This document shows, piece by piece, positions 54,946 through 64,000 of a DNA stretch of 64,000 bases. The DNA comes from Methanobacterium alkalithermotolerans (GTDB taxonomy: Archaea; Methanobacteriota; Methanobacteria; Methanobacteriales; Methanobacteriaceae): NCBI RefSeq assembly GCF_018141185.1, contig NZ_CP058560.1:1116001-1180000 (forward strand). Reading direction: 5' to 3'. The notes below the pieces were generated by a model. That model had not been told where the DNA came from and searched no databases. It saw nothing but the letters and a program-made list of their open reading frames with translations. Within the stretch, counting starts at the first letter, position 1. Each line of letters begins with the position of its first letter. Made by a program: the position numbers and the translations under genes.

Positions 54946-55542
54946 TCATGCCCTACCCTTTGATTCTCCTTCTTTTACTCCAGCAGCAATTAAATGAGCA
55001 GTTCGAACTGGTTCAGGTAAAGCACTATGGGTAGTGGATAATTTAACAATTTTCAGAGCATCATCCACTTCCATGCCGTTTATCTGCATGTAAATTGTTT
55101 CTTTAGATTTCACCGGATATATGGGGCCCGCCTTCTGGATAATCTCCCATTTTTGCTTTCCATCAGGAAAGTTGTCCAGGGCCTTTTTAATTTTATCAAA
55201 ATCAGGAGTTTTTCTCATTACAGCAATTACCGGTACTCCTGTTTTTTCAAATATCTCCTTAATATCCGCCACATTGAATCCTCCAAAGGTAATGCCATCC
55301 AGCATCATAACTCCCAGCTGACCCCGGTGCCGGGATTTGTTTACCATGGAGATTATTTTAGAAGTGGCATCCTGGCCATCCACCTGCAAATGGGTGGTAA
55401 TTACTCCATCCATCCATGAACCTCCTCGAAAAATAGTTCCCACCAGTAAAACTTCGCCCTGATGATGTGGGAGGAAGGGAGCGTCATCAATACCCAAAAT
55501 TCTTATTTCCCTTTTAATTTGTCTGAATGTCTTATTCTTCAT
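54946..55542 (-). CDS. DUF99 (UPF0215) protein
   Basis: 198 residues from the ATG at 55542. The DUF99 pattern is visible: EIRILGIDDAPF, VGTIFRGGSWMDGV, and LDGITFGGFNVAD. DUF99 has a fold related to endonuclease V, but activity has not been established. Further upstream in-frame ATGs would place the start within rpo11 and are unlikely. No clear Shine-Dalgarno site. It lies 67 bases after rpo11. Confidence 0.86.
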   Translation of the reverse strand: MKNKTFRQIKREIRILGIDDAPFLPHHQGEVLLVGTIFRGGSWMDGVITTHLQVDGQDATSKIISMVNKSRHRGQLGVMMLDGITFGGFNVADIKEIFEKTGVPVIAVMRKTPDFDKIKKALDNFPDGKQKWEIIQKAGPIYPVKSKETIYMQINGMEVDDALKIVKLSTTHSALPEPVRTAHLIAAGVKEGESKGRA

Positions 55543-55609
55543 AAGATGGTGGCATATTTTAAAATTTAAAAACAGAATATGTGTTAATTTAATTCCAGCT
55601 GACTGCAGG

Positions 55610-55870
55610 TTATTCAATGGACTCCAATAGTCCCTTGAATTCTTCACATCTTTCTTTTAAAGTTTCTGCAGCTATCTTAAGAGATTTTTTTGGGCTCTTG
55701 GCTTTAATATAAAGTTTAGGTTCTCCTACAATAGGGTGTTCAATAGCATAAGCTGCAGATTTTACAGTTTCATCTTCCATTAAAATTTTCCTTAAAGCAT
55801 TACACAGGGTGTGGGTTTCCCCTTCCACCAGTATTTCCAATTCATATCTTTTGCTGGTAATAATTTCCAT
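55610..55870 (-). CDS. rpo11: DNA-directed RNA polymerase subunit Rpo11 (L)
   Basis: 86 residues with GETHTLCNALRKIL, the core motif of the Rpb11/AC19 family that dimerises with Rpo3 during polymerase assembly. GAGGTATAACT precedes the ATG. It follows csl4 by 52 bases on the same strand. Confidence 0.95.
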   Translation of the reverse strand: MEIITSKRYELEILVEGETHTLCNALRKILMEDETVKSAAYAIEHPIVGEPKLYIKAKSPKKSLKIAAETLKERCEEFKGLLESIE

Positions 55871-55922
55871 AGTTATACCTCGATTAGTTTAAAATTTCTA
55901 AAAATAATTTAATTAAGATTTA

Positions 55923-56492
55923 TTAAACCTGATAATTACTGGATAATTTTCTTTTTTCACGATTATCACAGTGGGGACAGGTTACATCATTTTTACCGGT
56001 TTGTTTCATAAAGTGACGGCAGCGGGTGCACATGGCTTTAATAACCCCAAGTTCATTTTGTGAGGTTTTAAGATCAATACTATCCAATCCAACCATTTTG
56101 GTTATTTTAGCTTCAATTATATCCCCAATATGAAATGCATCAGTTAATTTGGATAAATAACCTTTTTTAGCCTGAGATACATGTATTCCCCCTACAAATG
56201 AAACCGGCAGTTTTCTTCGATTGCCTTTAATGGAATCGATTTTAACCAACGCCCTCTGACCCCTTACTTCCATAATCTGACCCATAATATGAGTATCATT
56301 TTTCAATTCTGCTGGAGAATCAGTCTGGGGAACTACTGATATTCTTTTATTTTTATCGTCTCTAGAAACTACACCTACAACCAGAGATTTAATTTCTCCT
56401 TCATCATCATACGTCCATTCAGCAGGTATAAATTGCTCACTGACTCCTAAAATATCTCCTGGTAGAACAAAATCTCCAGATTTAGCTTTCAT
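55923..56492 (-). CDS. csl4: Exosome RNA-binding subunit Csl4
   Basis: 189 residues. An N-terminal domain with SGDFVLPGDILG, a central S1 domain (about 60-145), and a C-terminal zinc ribbon (CTRCRHFM, CPHCDNR). Csl4 caps the archaeal exosome ring of Rrp41/Rrp42 and recruits DnaG. AGGTGAGGGA precedes the ATG. Confidence 0.95.
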   Translation of the reverse strand: MKAKSGDFVLPGDILGVSEQFIPAEWTYDDEGEIKSLVVGVVSRDDKNKRISVVPQTDSPAELKNDTHIMGQIMEVRGQRALVKIDSIKGNRRKLPVSFVGGIHVSQAKKGYLSKLTDAFHIGDIIEAKITKMVGLDSIDLKTSQNELGVIKAMCTRCRHFMKQTGKNDVTCPHCDNREKRKLSSNYQV

Positions 56493-56657
56493 TCCCTCAC
56501 CTCAATTATAAAAAAGTGCAATGATAAATTTTAAACATTAAAATATGATGTTAGTTTTTATATTATATATTACTTGTTATGGTTACTATAAATTATACCT
56601 TTTGAATTTATGAGGGGTAATAAAAAAAATTTGGTTTAGAAAAATCCAGAATTTTTT

Positions 56658-57650
56658 TTATTCCAGTAAAATTTCATCCAGTTGATAGTCATCCCATTTG
56701 CGTATATCCAGAACTATTTCAAGCTCTTGAGGAGTTATCAAAGGTTTTTTATACATATGGGAGTCATCAAGAGCTATTCTAGGGCAGGCAGTAACCACAA
56801 AAGCATCTAAATCCATGAAGGGCAAAAGAAGATCTGGAGAAATATTATCCATCATAATCAAATAGGCTTCATACCCTTTATCTTCCAGAAGAGCTTTTAA
56901 TTTTTGTGCTAATTCCATCCGGTACTGGCCCTCTTTGGAAGATACCAGAACACCCCATTTTTTGGCATTCTTAGAACGAGTTATACGGGCAAATCGTATC
57001 CTTAAAATCCGGTCGGCAAATTCTTCAATGTCCCGTGCCTCCCCCCGGTAGGGATCTGCTATAATTACTGCTTTATGGGTAAAAAGTTTGATACCTAATG
57101 GATGGAAATTACCGCTTCCCAAATATAGATAAGCCGGAGCATCTACTTTTTTGATGGAGGAAAAATTGCATCCTAAGACCTGTCCCAACTGACTACCTTT
57201 ACCAGAATCCAAAAAAACTTCTTTTCCTTCTTTTTCCAGGAAGGATTTAACTTCATCCAGAAGATGCAAATGCTGAGTAGTGGTGGCCAGTGCTATTTTA
57301 TCATAATCCTGAAGAAGTTTAATGGCCTCATGCAGAGATTTATCCACTTCAACCTTAGAATAAGCCTCTACAAATAGAACCGGTATGGCATAATCCAGAG
57401 GTAGAGGAGTATGTCCATAATGAACCAGGATATCCACCAGACCTTTCATTTTCTTATCAGAAAGGTCACAAGCCCCAAAACAGGGATCAGCAGATATTAT
57501 AACCCTGGCCCCGGTTTCTTTTTCTATACGATCTGCTACTTTAATTGCATGTATTTTAAGGCCTTCTGGAAACTGCAAGCCAACATTTTCTGCCTTTAAA
57601 TCCTTGATTTTATTTATTACCCTTTGGAATTCCAGGTTGTAAAGTGACAT
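56658..57650 (-). CDS. dph2: Diphthamide synthase Dph2 (radical SAM-like)
   Basis: 330 residues. Three conserved Cys bind the 4Fe-4S cluster: in SADPCFGACD (Cys57), LGCNFSS and VTACPRIALDD. The enzyme transfers the 3-amino-3-carboxypropyl group of SAM to the modified His of elongation factor 2, starting diphthamide synthesis. It lies 18 bases after hpt. Confidence 0.95.
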   Translation of the reverse strand: MSLYNLEFQRVINKIKDLKAENVGLQFPEGLKIHAIKVADRIEKETGARVIISADPCFGACDLSDKKMKGLVDILVHYGHTPLPLDYAIPVLFVEAYSKVEVDKSLHEAIKLLQDYDKIALATTTQHLHLLDEVKSFLEKEGKEVFLDSGKGSQLGQVLGCNFSSIKKVDAPAYLYLGSGNFHPLGIKLFTHKAVIIADPYRGEARDIEEFADRILRIRFARITRSKNAKKWGVLVSSKEGQYRMELAQKLKALLEDKGYEAYLIMMDNISPDLLLPFMDLDAFVVTACPRIALDDSHMYKKPLITPQELEIVLDIRKWDDYQLDEILLE

Positions 57651-57668
57651 ATTAAAACCATTATCTAT

Positions 57669-58229
57669 CTATACTTCTTCCAGCACTACCTTACCTTCCA
57701 CCACATCCACTTTAACCAGACTCTTTACAGTGCAGCCGGTGCTCTCTTCCACAATTTTTTTACCATTACCTTTTTCTATTACTGCAATTACCTCCACAAT
57801 CTCTACCTCCATCTGCTGCAGGGCATTTAAGATTCCCTTCATGGTACCTCCGGTACTTACCACATCGTCGATAAATAAAATCCTATCCCCTTTTTTTATA
57901 CCATTAATATAAAGTTGGCCCTGACTATAGCCGGTGGTCTGGTGTACTGCTACTTCTCCTGGAAGACCGTACTGCCTTTTTCTTACCACTACAAATGGAA
58001 TTCCAGTTTCAATGGATAAGGCGGTAGCCAGGTGTATACCCATGGCCTCAGCACATACTATCACATCCACCTCCAGGTTGAATCTTTCTTTTATGGCTCG
58101 GGAAATTTCCAGAAGTACCGCACTTTCTACCCAGGGGATTCCATCAGTAACGGGATGTACGAAGTAATCATAATCCCCTTTTTTTACTATAGGAGCATTT
58201 ATTAAGCTTTCTTTAAGTTTTTCGAGCAT
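57669..58229 (-). CDS. hpt: Hypoxanthine/guanine phosphoribosyltransferase
   Basis: 186 residues. The PRPP motif LFIDDVVSTGGT and the RKRQYGLPGE flexible loop match archaeal HGPRTase-like Hpt. Salvages hypoxanthine and guanine to IMP and GMP. GGTGGTATC precedes the ATG. First gene of the minus-strand information-processing cluster. Confidence 0.93.
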   Translation of the reverse strand: MLEKLKESLINAPIVKKGDYDYFVHPVTDGIPWVESAVLLEISRAIKERFNLEVDVIVCAEAMGIHLATALSIETGIPFVVVRKRQYGLPGEVAVHQTTGYSQGQLYINGIKKGDRILFIDDVVSTGGTMKGILNALQQMEVEIVEVIAVIEKGNGKKIVEESTGCTVKSLVKVDVVEGKVVLEEV

Positions 58230-58444
58230 GATACCACCATATAAAATATAAATAAGATCAGTTATTAGTTATAAAAATTTTTATTAAAAAGATGCCTTGA
58301 AGCTTTTTAAATTAATTAGAGACAATATGAATACCTTTTGAGTATCTCTCCGCCTTTTTTTAATAATTAAATGAAATAAGGTTTTAGTGGGAATAGGTGG
58401 GTCACCTTTTTCATAATAAATATAGTATTATAATTTTAAATTTT

Positions 58445-59227
58445 TCATGATTTTCCAATAAGCATAACAGAACAGGTCAAGCTGTTTTCCATTGATTCGT
58501 TTTCCTCTTCTTGTGCTTTTATATAATTCTGGAAAAGGGTTTTTTTATCAGGGTATTTATCCTCCAGTTCCCTGGCTCGATTTTTAATAGTTTTAAAGAT
58601 TTGATTATTGGATTTTTCTATATAATCTTTATCCATGATCAGTTCCTGAATTATATTCATTCCGGCATGGGATATTTGTTTTAAAATTTCAGATTTTCTT
58701 AAAATCAGTGGATGGGATGCATCACCATCATTATCCACATAGGCATCATCCATAATTACCATACCATTTTTTTTTAATAAGGGGGAGAGTAGAGTAAGAG
58801 TAGTATAATAATCCCCCAAAACCGGACCAATAGCCCCTAATATGACAATATCAAACTCGGCCAAATTTTTTATTTCCTGCCGGATATCTCCCACAGAAAA
58901 ATGGCAAATTTCTGAGACTTGATACTCTTCTGCTTTTTTAATGGCATAGTGAATGAATTCTTCCACCGCATCAATACCCCAGCACTGACAATTGAATTCT
59001 TTAGCTATTTTTATAGATACTGGTCCTTTTCCGCATCCTAAATCCAGTATTTTTAGTTTAGAATACTCTTTTTGGTGCTGGTAGATAAGTTTTATGACCA
59101 GTTCTGCATCGGTGCCAAATTCCCATAAATCCTGTACCAGATAGGGTATAAAAGGAAATATATCTTTTTCCTTACCATCCATGGCCACCACCACACTTTC
59201 TATAACACTTTCATCTGTCGTTTTCAT
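58445..59227 (-). CDS. Class I SAM-dependent methyltransferase
   Basis: 260 residues from the ATG at 59227 (AGGT upstream); an ATG at 59254 is the alternative. Motif I is ILDLGCGKGPVSIKIA; GIDAVEEF and FDIVILGAIGPVL follow, with MDDAYVD. The C-terminal part is helical. The substrate is unknown. It diverges from srp54. Confidence 0.85.
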   Translation of the reverse strand: MKTTDESVIESVVVAMDGKEKDIFPFIPYLVQDLWEFGTDAELVIKLIYQHQKEYSKLKILDLGCGKGPVSIKIAKEFNCQCWGIDAVEEFIHYAIKKAEEYQVSEICHFSVGDIRQEIKNLAEFDIVILGAIGPVLGDYYTTLTLLSPLLKKNGMVIMDDAYVDNDGDASHPLILRKSEILKQISHAGMNIIQELIMDKDYIEKSNNQIFKTIKNRARELEDKYPDKKTLFQNYIKAQEEENESMENSLTCSVMLIGKS

Positions 59228-59467
59228 ATAATACCTATACTGTAAATTATGCATTTTTTACTGGAATTTTATTGGGGGGTCCCTAATCCTATACTTATTT
59301 TCAGGATGACCCGTTGATACATACTATATATTATGGATGTCTTAACCCATAGATATATGGGAATAGAAATTAAATAATAGAAAGTTATTAAAGAAAAAAT
59401 AACCGGTCTTAGTAATTTATTTTTATAAAATATCCTGATAATAAAATAGCTATCCTGAGGGTAATTA

Positions 59468-60796
59468 ATGTTAGGCAATCTCGGAAAAAATTTAACCAAA
59501 ACCATGAAAAAGCTGGCTGGAATGTCCATTGTGGATGAAGAAGTGGTTAAAGAAGTTATAAAAGAAATCCAGAGGGCTTTAATCCAATCTGATGTGAATA
59601 TCAAACTTGTATTTAAATTATCGAAATCCATAGAAGAAAGAGCTTTAAAAGAAGAGCCCCCAAAAGGAATAACGCCTAAAGAACATATAATTACCATTGT
59701 ATATGAAGAAATGGTAAAACTGCTGGGTGAGAAGGCACATGAAGTAGAAATAGATCAGAAACCATATAAAATTCTATTTTTAGGACTTCAGGGCAGTGGT
59801 AAGACCACCACCATAGGTAAACTTACCAGATATCTTCAAAAAAAAGGTTTTCACCCGGCAATTGTTTGTACCGACACCTGGAGGCCTGCTGCATTTGAAC
59901 AGCTAAAACAGCTAACCCAGGAAATGAATGTGCCCCTTTATGGAGATCCTGAAAATAAAGATGCTCTGGATTTGGCAAAAAAAGGTTTAAAACAATTTAA
60001 AAAACATGATATAGTTATATTTGATACTGCAGGGCGACATAAAGATGAGAAAGATCTCTTACAAGAAATGGAGGAGATTTCTTCTGTGGTGGATCCCACA
60101 GAAGCTATACTGGTTATAGACGGTACCATTGGTCAGCAGGCCAAAGACCAGGCACGGGCTTTTTCCCAGGCCACCCCGGTGGGTTCTATTATAGTCACCA
60201 AACTGGATGGTTCCGCCAAGGGAGGTGGGGCTCTTTCAGCTGTGTCTGAAATAGGGGCCCCCATTAAATTTATTGGAACTGGAGAAAGGGTGGATGATTT
60301 TGAAATCTTTGATCCTGAAAGATTTATTTCCCGTCTTTTAGGAATGGGAGATATAAAAACCCTGATGGAAAAAGCAGAGGAAGTGGCAGAAGAAGAAAAG
60401 GTTGCAGAAACCATGGACGCCATGCTATCTGGAAAATTTACCCTGAAGGATATGTACACTCAGTTTGAGATGATGGGTAAAATGGGACCCATGCAACAGG
60501 TGATGAATATGATGCCTGGAGTGGGAAAATTACCTAAAAATGCATCTCAAATTACTGAAGAAAAAATTGGTAAATATAAAATCATTATGAGTTCCATGAC
60601 CCATTATGAAATGGAGCATCCTGAGGTTATAAAACAATCCCGTATTAAAAGAATTGCCCGGGGTTCTGGAATGAGAAATGAAGATATAAAAGAACTGCTT
60701 AAATATTATAATGTTACAAAAAAGGCCATGAAAGGTTTTGGACGTAGGAAAATGAGTGGACCGATGGGCCAGCTCATGCGCCAGTTCATGCGCTAA
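59468..60796 (+). CDS. srp54: Signal recognition particle protein SRP54
   Basis: 442 residues. N domain, GTPase domain with GLQGSGKTTT (P-loop), DTWRPAAFEQL, DTAGRHKDE and TKLDGSAKGGG, then the Met-rich M domain (about 300-442) that binds 7S RNA and signal peptides. Targets membrane and secreted proteins to the translocon. GAGGGTAATTA before the ATG. Confidence 0.97.
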   Translation: MLGNLGKNLTKTMKKLAGMSIVDEEVVKEVIKEIQRALIQSDVNIKLVFKLSKSIEERALKEEPPKGITPKEHIITIVYEEMVKLLGEKAHEVEIDQKPYKILFLGLQGSGKTTTIGKLTRYLQKKGFHPAIVCTDTWRPAAFEQLKQLTQEMNVPLYGDPENKDALDLAKKGLKQFKKHDIVIFDTAGRHKDEKDLLQEMEEISSVVDPTEAILVIDGTIGQQAKDQARAFSQATPVGSIIVTKLDGSAKGGGALSAVSEIGAPIKFIGTGERVDDFEIFDPERFISRLLGMGDIKTLMEKAEEVAEEEKVAETMDAMLSGKFTLKDMYTQFEMMGKMGPMQQVMNMMPGVGKLPKNASQITEEKIGKYKIIMSSMTHYEMEHPEVIKQSRIKRIARGSGMRNEDIKELLKYYNVTKKAMKGFGRRKMSGPMGQLMRQFMR

Positions 60797-60875
60797 TAAA
60801 AATTATTAATTTATTGCTCTTTTTTATGTTAATTGATACATCAAAACTACTAATTACTATTCAGGTAGATGAAAA

Positions 60876-62105
60876 ATGGATTCTAAATTAGAAAACGCTT
60901 TAAAAATAATGGAAATAACAGATGGAAAGATATGTGATCACTGTCTGGGCCGTAAATTTTCTAATGAAGTGGAAGGTCCTGGAAATCCCTTAAGAGGTGA
61001 AAAAATAAGTAAAATGCTTCTCCAGAATGATATAACTTTTGATAAAAATTCTAAATGTGCCGTATGTCATGATATCTTTTTTGATATAAATGAAGAGTTG
61101 GCGGAGAATGTTGCACAAAAAATTAAGGATCTAGATCTGGAATTTGATGGCTTTGTGGTAGGTAGCAAACTGGCAAAAGAAGTGGTGGAAAAAGACCAGT
61201 CATTAAATCAGGAATTAGGGTTGGAAGTAGAGGGCCTGAAAAAGGAAGTGAATCGTGAGCTGGGTAAGCTTCTGGAAATAAGTTTGCATAAAGAGGCAGA
61301 TTTTGATAATCCCCACCTGGTGATTATGGTGGACTTTAAAAAAGAAATCCCATCGGTTAGAATACAGATAAATCCTTTATTTTTAGAAGGAAGGTATCGA
61401 AAACTGATTCGTGGAATTCCTCAGACTAAATGGCCCTGTAGAAAGTGCAAAGGTCGAGGATGTGAAGAATGTAATTTTACAGGTAAAATGTATACAGAAT
61501 CAGTAGAAGAACTCATCTCTTCCCATGCATTGAAAATTACCAGAGGTCGTAGTTCGAAATTCCATGGCGCAGGAAGAGAAGATATTGATGTGAGGATGTT
61601 AGGAACAGGCCGTCCTTTTGTTCTGGAAATAAAAGAGCCCCGCCAGAGAACCATAGACCTGGAAAAGCTAACCCATCAAATTAATCAAGAATCCGAAGGT
61701 AAAATAGAGGTTTTGCAATTAAAATACTCAATAAAATCCAGAAAAGCCAGTATCAAAACTTCGTCTCCAGATACTTTCAAGACCTATCAAGCTCAGGTGG
61801 AATTAAAAGAGCCGGTTTCTCTTGAAAAATTAGAAAACCTGCAATCAATGAATATCATAAATCAAAGAACCCCTCTCCGGGTATCCCATCGACGTGCAGA
61901 TAAAGTAAGGATTCGGGAAGTTAAAAGTATTGAGGCAAAAATAATCAATCCCCATCATATTGAATTAATAATAAAAGGTCAGGGTGGCCTTTATATTAAA
62001 GAACTAATTTCAGGAGATGGCGGAAGGACTTCACCCAATGTAAGTGATGTTTTAGGTACCCCTGCTTCTTGTGTGCAGCTGGATGTGCTGGAAGTTCAGG
62101 GATGA
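60876..62105 (+). CDS. pus10: tRNA pseudouridine synthase Pus10
   Basis: 409 residues. A zinc module (ICDHCLGR, CAVC), a THUMP-like domain, then the catalytic domain with GAGREDIDVRMLGTGRPF (catalytic Asp) and a C-terminal GGLYIKELISGDGGRTSPN. Makes pseudouridine 54 and 55 in archaeal tRNA. AGGTAGATGAAAA precedes the ATG. Confidence 0.95.
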   Translation: MDSKLENALKIMEITDGKICDHCLGRKFSNEVEGPGNPLRGEKISKMLLQNDITFDKNSKCAVCHDIFFDINEELAENVAQKIKDLDLEFDGFVVGSKLAKEVVEKDQSLNQELGLEVEGLKKEVNRELGKLLEISLHKEADFDNPHLVIMVDFKKEIPSVRIQINPLFLEGRYRKLIRGIPQTKWPCRKCKGRGCEECNFTGKMYTESVEELISSHALKITRGRSSKFHGAGREDIDVRMLGTGRPFVLEIKEPRQRTIDLEKLTHQINQESEGKIEVLQLKYSIKSRKASIKTSSPDTFKTYQAQVELKEPVSLEKLENLQSMNIINQRTPLRVSHRRADKVRIREVKSIEAKIINPHHIELIIKGQGGLYIKELISGDGGRTSPNVSDVLGTPASCVQLDVLEVQG

Positions 62106-62177
62106 AATCATAAATACACTTAATAGTGGGGGAAATATATATTAGTACCAATCAATAATATGAATTTCAATAGGTTT

Positions 62178-62200
62178 GATGACCCATTTTATTTGTCATC
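62178..62200 (+). terminator. Weak hairpin after pus10
   Basis: GATGAC and GTCATC (6-bp stem, 11-base loop) followed by TTTTCT, 75 bases after the pus10 stop. A possible terminator; weak support. Confidence 0.3.
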
Positions 62201-62314
62201 CGAATTTTCTCATAAAAATTGTTATTAGCTGCATTTCAAAAGAGAGGATAAGACCTATTTAAATTGATAAATATTATATTTACCGGCCAGAAGGCCATTA
62301 TGGAGGTTAAAAAA

Positions 62315-62605
62315 ATGAGAAGATCAAGAGGTTCTAGAAGTAAAACAAGATATAAACTTCAAAATACTAATAGGGCGGGAAGAACAAATCCCATAACTAA
62401 AAAAATCCAGCAATTTGCTGAAAATGATATGGTTCATATTATAATTGATCCCAGTGTCCACAAAGGTCAACCTCATCCCCGGTTCCATGGAATGACAGGT
62501 AGAGTAGTGGAAGGAAGAGGAAGAGCATATATCGTTGCCTTAAATGATGGTAACAAAGCTAAGCAAATTATAGTACGTCCAGAACACTTGAAAATACAAG
62601 AGTGA
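62315..62605 (+). CDS. rpl21e: Ribosomal protein L21e
   Basis: 96 residues from the ATG at 62315 with GGAGGT upstream. RRSRGSRSKTRYKLQ at the N-terminus and HPRFHGMTGRV are the L21e signature. Begins the conserved archaeal unit L21e-rpo4-DUF655-rsmA. Confidence 0.96.
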   Translation: MRRSRGSRSKTRYKLQNTNRAGRTNPITKKIQQFAENDMVHIIIDPSVHKGQPHPRFHGMTGRVVEGRGRAYIVALNDGNKAKQIIVRPEHLKIQE

Positions 62606-62609
62606 TCCC

Positions 62610-62942
62610 ATGATAGGGAAAAAGATCCTGGAAACCAATCCAATTTCCATTAGTGAAATAAAAGAGACTCTGGAAGATTTTGCAAAAGAGCATGAGCTTA
62701 ATTATGAACAGAATCTCACCCTGGATCATGTAACTAAATTCTCTAAGCTGGAAATGGAAGAAACTCAAAAATTAATTGGGGAACTGGAAGAACTGGTTAA
62801 AAAGAAATATGCGGTTCGAATAGCAGATATGCTACCTCAGGATCTGGCAGATTTAAGATTACTTTTTGCCAAGGAAAGGATACCAATTAAAAATGAGGAT
62901 ATGGAACAAATATTAAAAATAGTGGATAAATACAGATTATAG
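62610..62942 (+). CDS. rpo4: DNA-directed RNA polymerase subunit Rpo4 (F)
   Basis: 110 residues. Helical Rpb4-like protein with TLDHVTKFSKLE and LPQDLADLRLLFAKER. It forms the polymerase stalk with Rpo7. It lies four bases after L21e, so the two are co-translated. Confidence 0.93.
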   Translation: MIGKKILETNPISISEIKETLEDFAKEHELNYEQNLTLDHVTKFSKLEMEETQKLIGELEELVKKKYAVRIADMLPQDLADLRLLFAKERIPIKNEDMEQILKIVDKYRL

Positions 62943-63002
62943 TATTTATTCCTTAAATACTGAATTTTCAGGGCAAAATTTATTCTGCTGATTAAAAGAC
63001 TT

Positions 63003-63596
63003 ATGGTTTGTGATTGGATGGAAGATTACGCAATTATCCTCGACTACCTGCCACTGGGCTATATCCAGGAAGGTATGTCTAATTTTAAAAGAAAGCCTGT
63101 AGCCCAGGCCATTGGCAAAGAAGAATTCACTTTGCTGGAGTTGACTCCTCAAGAAGGAGTAGATATTGAAATACACCAGAAAGTATACATTGGTTCTGGG
63201 AAAAGGGATGAAATCTCCCGGGTAAGTCGTCGTCTAAATTATGATGATTTAACTGCCACCGCCAGGGTGGAGCTCAAATATGTTATAGAAGAAATTATAA
63301 AGGCTAAAGAGGATAAATTTGTCCAGTTTTTTAATGAAGCAGGGCCAGTAAGTACCCGACTTAACCAGCTGGAGCTTTTACCAGGCATAGGTAAAAAGCA
63401 CATGTGGGATATTATAAAAGCACGGGAAGAGAAACCCTTTGAAAGTTTTGAAGATATAAAAAGTCGAGTCCCCATGCTTTCAGATCCAGTTAAAATACTG
63501 GTAAAAAGAGTGCTACTGGAACTGGATGCCGATAAGGATAAACGGGGAAAGAAAAAATATATCTTGTTCACCCGGCCACCAGCCCGTCGAAGATAA
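63003..63596 (+). CDS. DUF655 protein (helix-hairpin-helix)
   Basis: 197 residues. An N-terminal beta-rich part (YAIILDYLPLGY) and a C-terminal helix-hairpin-helix (LELLPGIGKKHMWDIIKARE) point to nucleic-acid binding. DUF655 lies between rpo4 and rsmA in most archaea, suggesting a role in ribosome or RNA maturation, but none is proven. Confidence 0.92.
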   Translation: MVCDWMEDYAIILDYLPLGYIQEGMSNFKRKPVAQAIGKEEFTLLELTPQEGVDIEIHQKVYIGSGKRDEISRVSRRLNYDDLTATARVELKYVIEEIIKAKEDKFVQFFNEAGPVSTRLNQLELLPGIGKKHMWDIIKAREEKPFESFEDIKSRVPMLSDPVKILVKRVLLELDADKDKRGKKKYILFTRPPARRR

Positions 63597-63654
63597 TATA
63601 CCTATTTTTTTTAATTAATTTTTCAGGAGAAATATTTTTGGGGGACGGGAAAAC

Positions 63655-64000
63655 ATGGATAAAATTTCTCTGGCCCGGGAAACCAAAGAAATATTAAAAT
63701 CCCAGGGCATTACCCTAAATCGTCGTTTAGGTCAAAATTATTTGATTGATGATTTTAAACGTAAAAAGATACTTGGATTTGCTGATTTATCTCCTGAAGA
63801 TACTGTGCTGGAGATCGGTCCGGGGATCGGGACTTTAACCATCCCCCTATCTTTTAAAACCCATAAAGTGGTGGCTATAGAACAGGATCCTGTAATTGCC
63901 CGTGTTTTAGAAAAAAGATTGGAAGAATTGGGCCGGTACAATGTGGAGATAATAACCGGAGATGCTTTGAAAATTGATTTTCCCCCATTCAATAAAGTTG
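63655..64000 (+). CDS. rsmA: 16S rRNA dimethyladenosine transferase RsmA/KsgA (3' end outside window)
   Basis: About 115 codons are visible. NRRLGQNYLID at the N-terminus and LEIGPGIGTLTIPL (SAM motif I) identify KsgA/Dim1, which dimethylates two adjacent adenines near the 3' end of 16S rRNA. The start at 63655 follows the DUF655 stop by 58 bases. Confidence 0.94.
   Translation, partial: MDKISLARETKEILKSQGITLNRRLGQNYLIDDFKRKKILGFADLSPEDTVLEIGPGIGTLTIPLSFKTHKVVAIEQDPVIARVLEKRLEELGRYNVEIITGDALKIDFPPFNKV

Overview
The window looks like chromosomal DNA from a hydrogenotrophic methanogenic archaeon of the Methanobacteriales, most likely a mesophilic Methanobacterium. Evidence: formylmethanofuran:H4MPT formyltransferase (ftr) and a complete F420-reducing hydrogenase operon (frhADGB) are present; information-processing genes are archaeal (PCNA, GINS, TFS, Rpo11, Rpo4, aIF2-alpha, L44e, S27e, L21e, Nop10, Csl4, Dph2, Hjc, Pus10, SRP54); tRNA-Trp carries an archaeal intron; Shine-Dalgarno sites are of the AGGTGAT type; DNA is AT-rich with TATA-box promoters. 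A bacterial-type grpE-dnaK-dnaJ set is also present, as in other Methanobacteriales.

Layout. 1-14.9 kb: two DUF457 membrane proteins, a desuccinylase-like hydrolase, argG, NAD(P)HX repair enzyme, ftr, a PAS sensor kinase, and a potassium-transport group (MthK-like channel with an unusual triple-repeat tail, TrkH, and two tandem TrkA-type proteins). 15-18 kb: tRNA-Trp (intron) and tRNA-Cys, AIM24-like protein, Hjc, and a five-tRNA array. 18.7-22.6 kb: radical SAM protein with an atypical CX4CX2C motif, gatB, DUF504, a CBS-ParB fusion and hisE. 22.6-30 kb: a looser, accessory-looking stretch of methyltransferases, flavoproteins, a PEP-mutase-like enzyme, a deaminase, an acetyltransferase, a ferredoxin-type reductase, and an HxlR regulator divergent from a tiny Cys-rich ORF. 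29.9-33.2 kb: larB and hypF, diverging. 33.4-37.9 kb: heat-shock cluster with a divergent winged-helix regulator. 39.1-39.7 kb: RNase P RNA and initiator tRNA-Met. 42.3-45.7 kb: frh operon. 46.1-47.5 kb: PepSY protein, PAC2 protein, two tRNA-Arg genes. 47.6-58.2 kb: a long minus-strand information-processing cluster (hpt, dph2, csl4, rpo11, DUF99, Nudix, tfs, a repeat protein, pcn, gins, L44e, S27e, aIF2-alpha, nop10, PAC2, endoQ). 59.5-64 kb: plus-strand srp54, pus10, L21e, rpo4, DUF655 and the start of rsmA/ksgA.

How the parts connect. FrhADGB reduces F420 with H2, HypF helps build its NiFe(CN)2CO site, and Ftr acts in the CO2-reducing arm of methanogenesis. TrkH/TrkA and the MthK-like channel would set cytoplasmic potassium. 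The minus-strand cluster couples replication, transcription, RNA decay and translation genes in the order typical of Euryarchaeota. I see no CRISPR array, insertion sequence, prophage or clear defence island.

The observations most worth following up are: the structured leader before the TRAM-domain gene; the triple C-terminal repeat of the potassium channel; a tRNA-Trp intron whose D-box guide pairs with its own anticodon so as to target C34; an apparent AUC start codon in the Nudix gene; the 31-residue Cys-rich ORF facing an HxlR regulator across palindromic DNA; a TATA-centred palindrome between the heat-shock genes and their putative regulator; and identical 51-bp in-frame repeats next to pcn.
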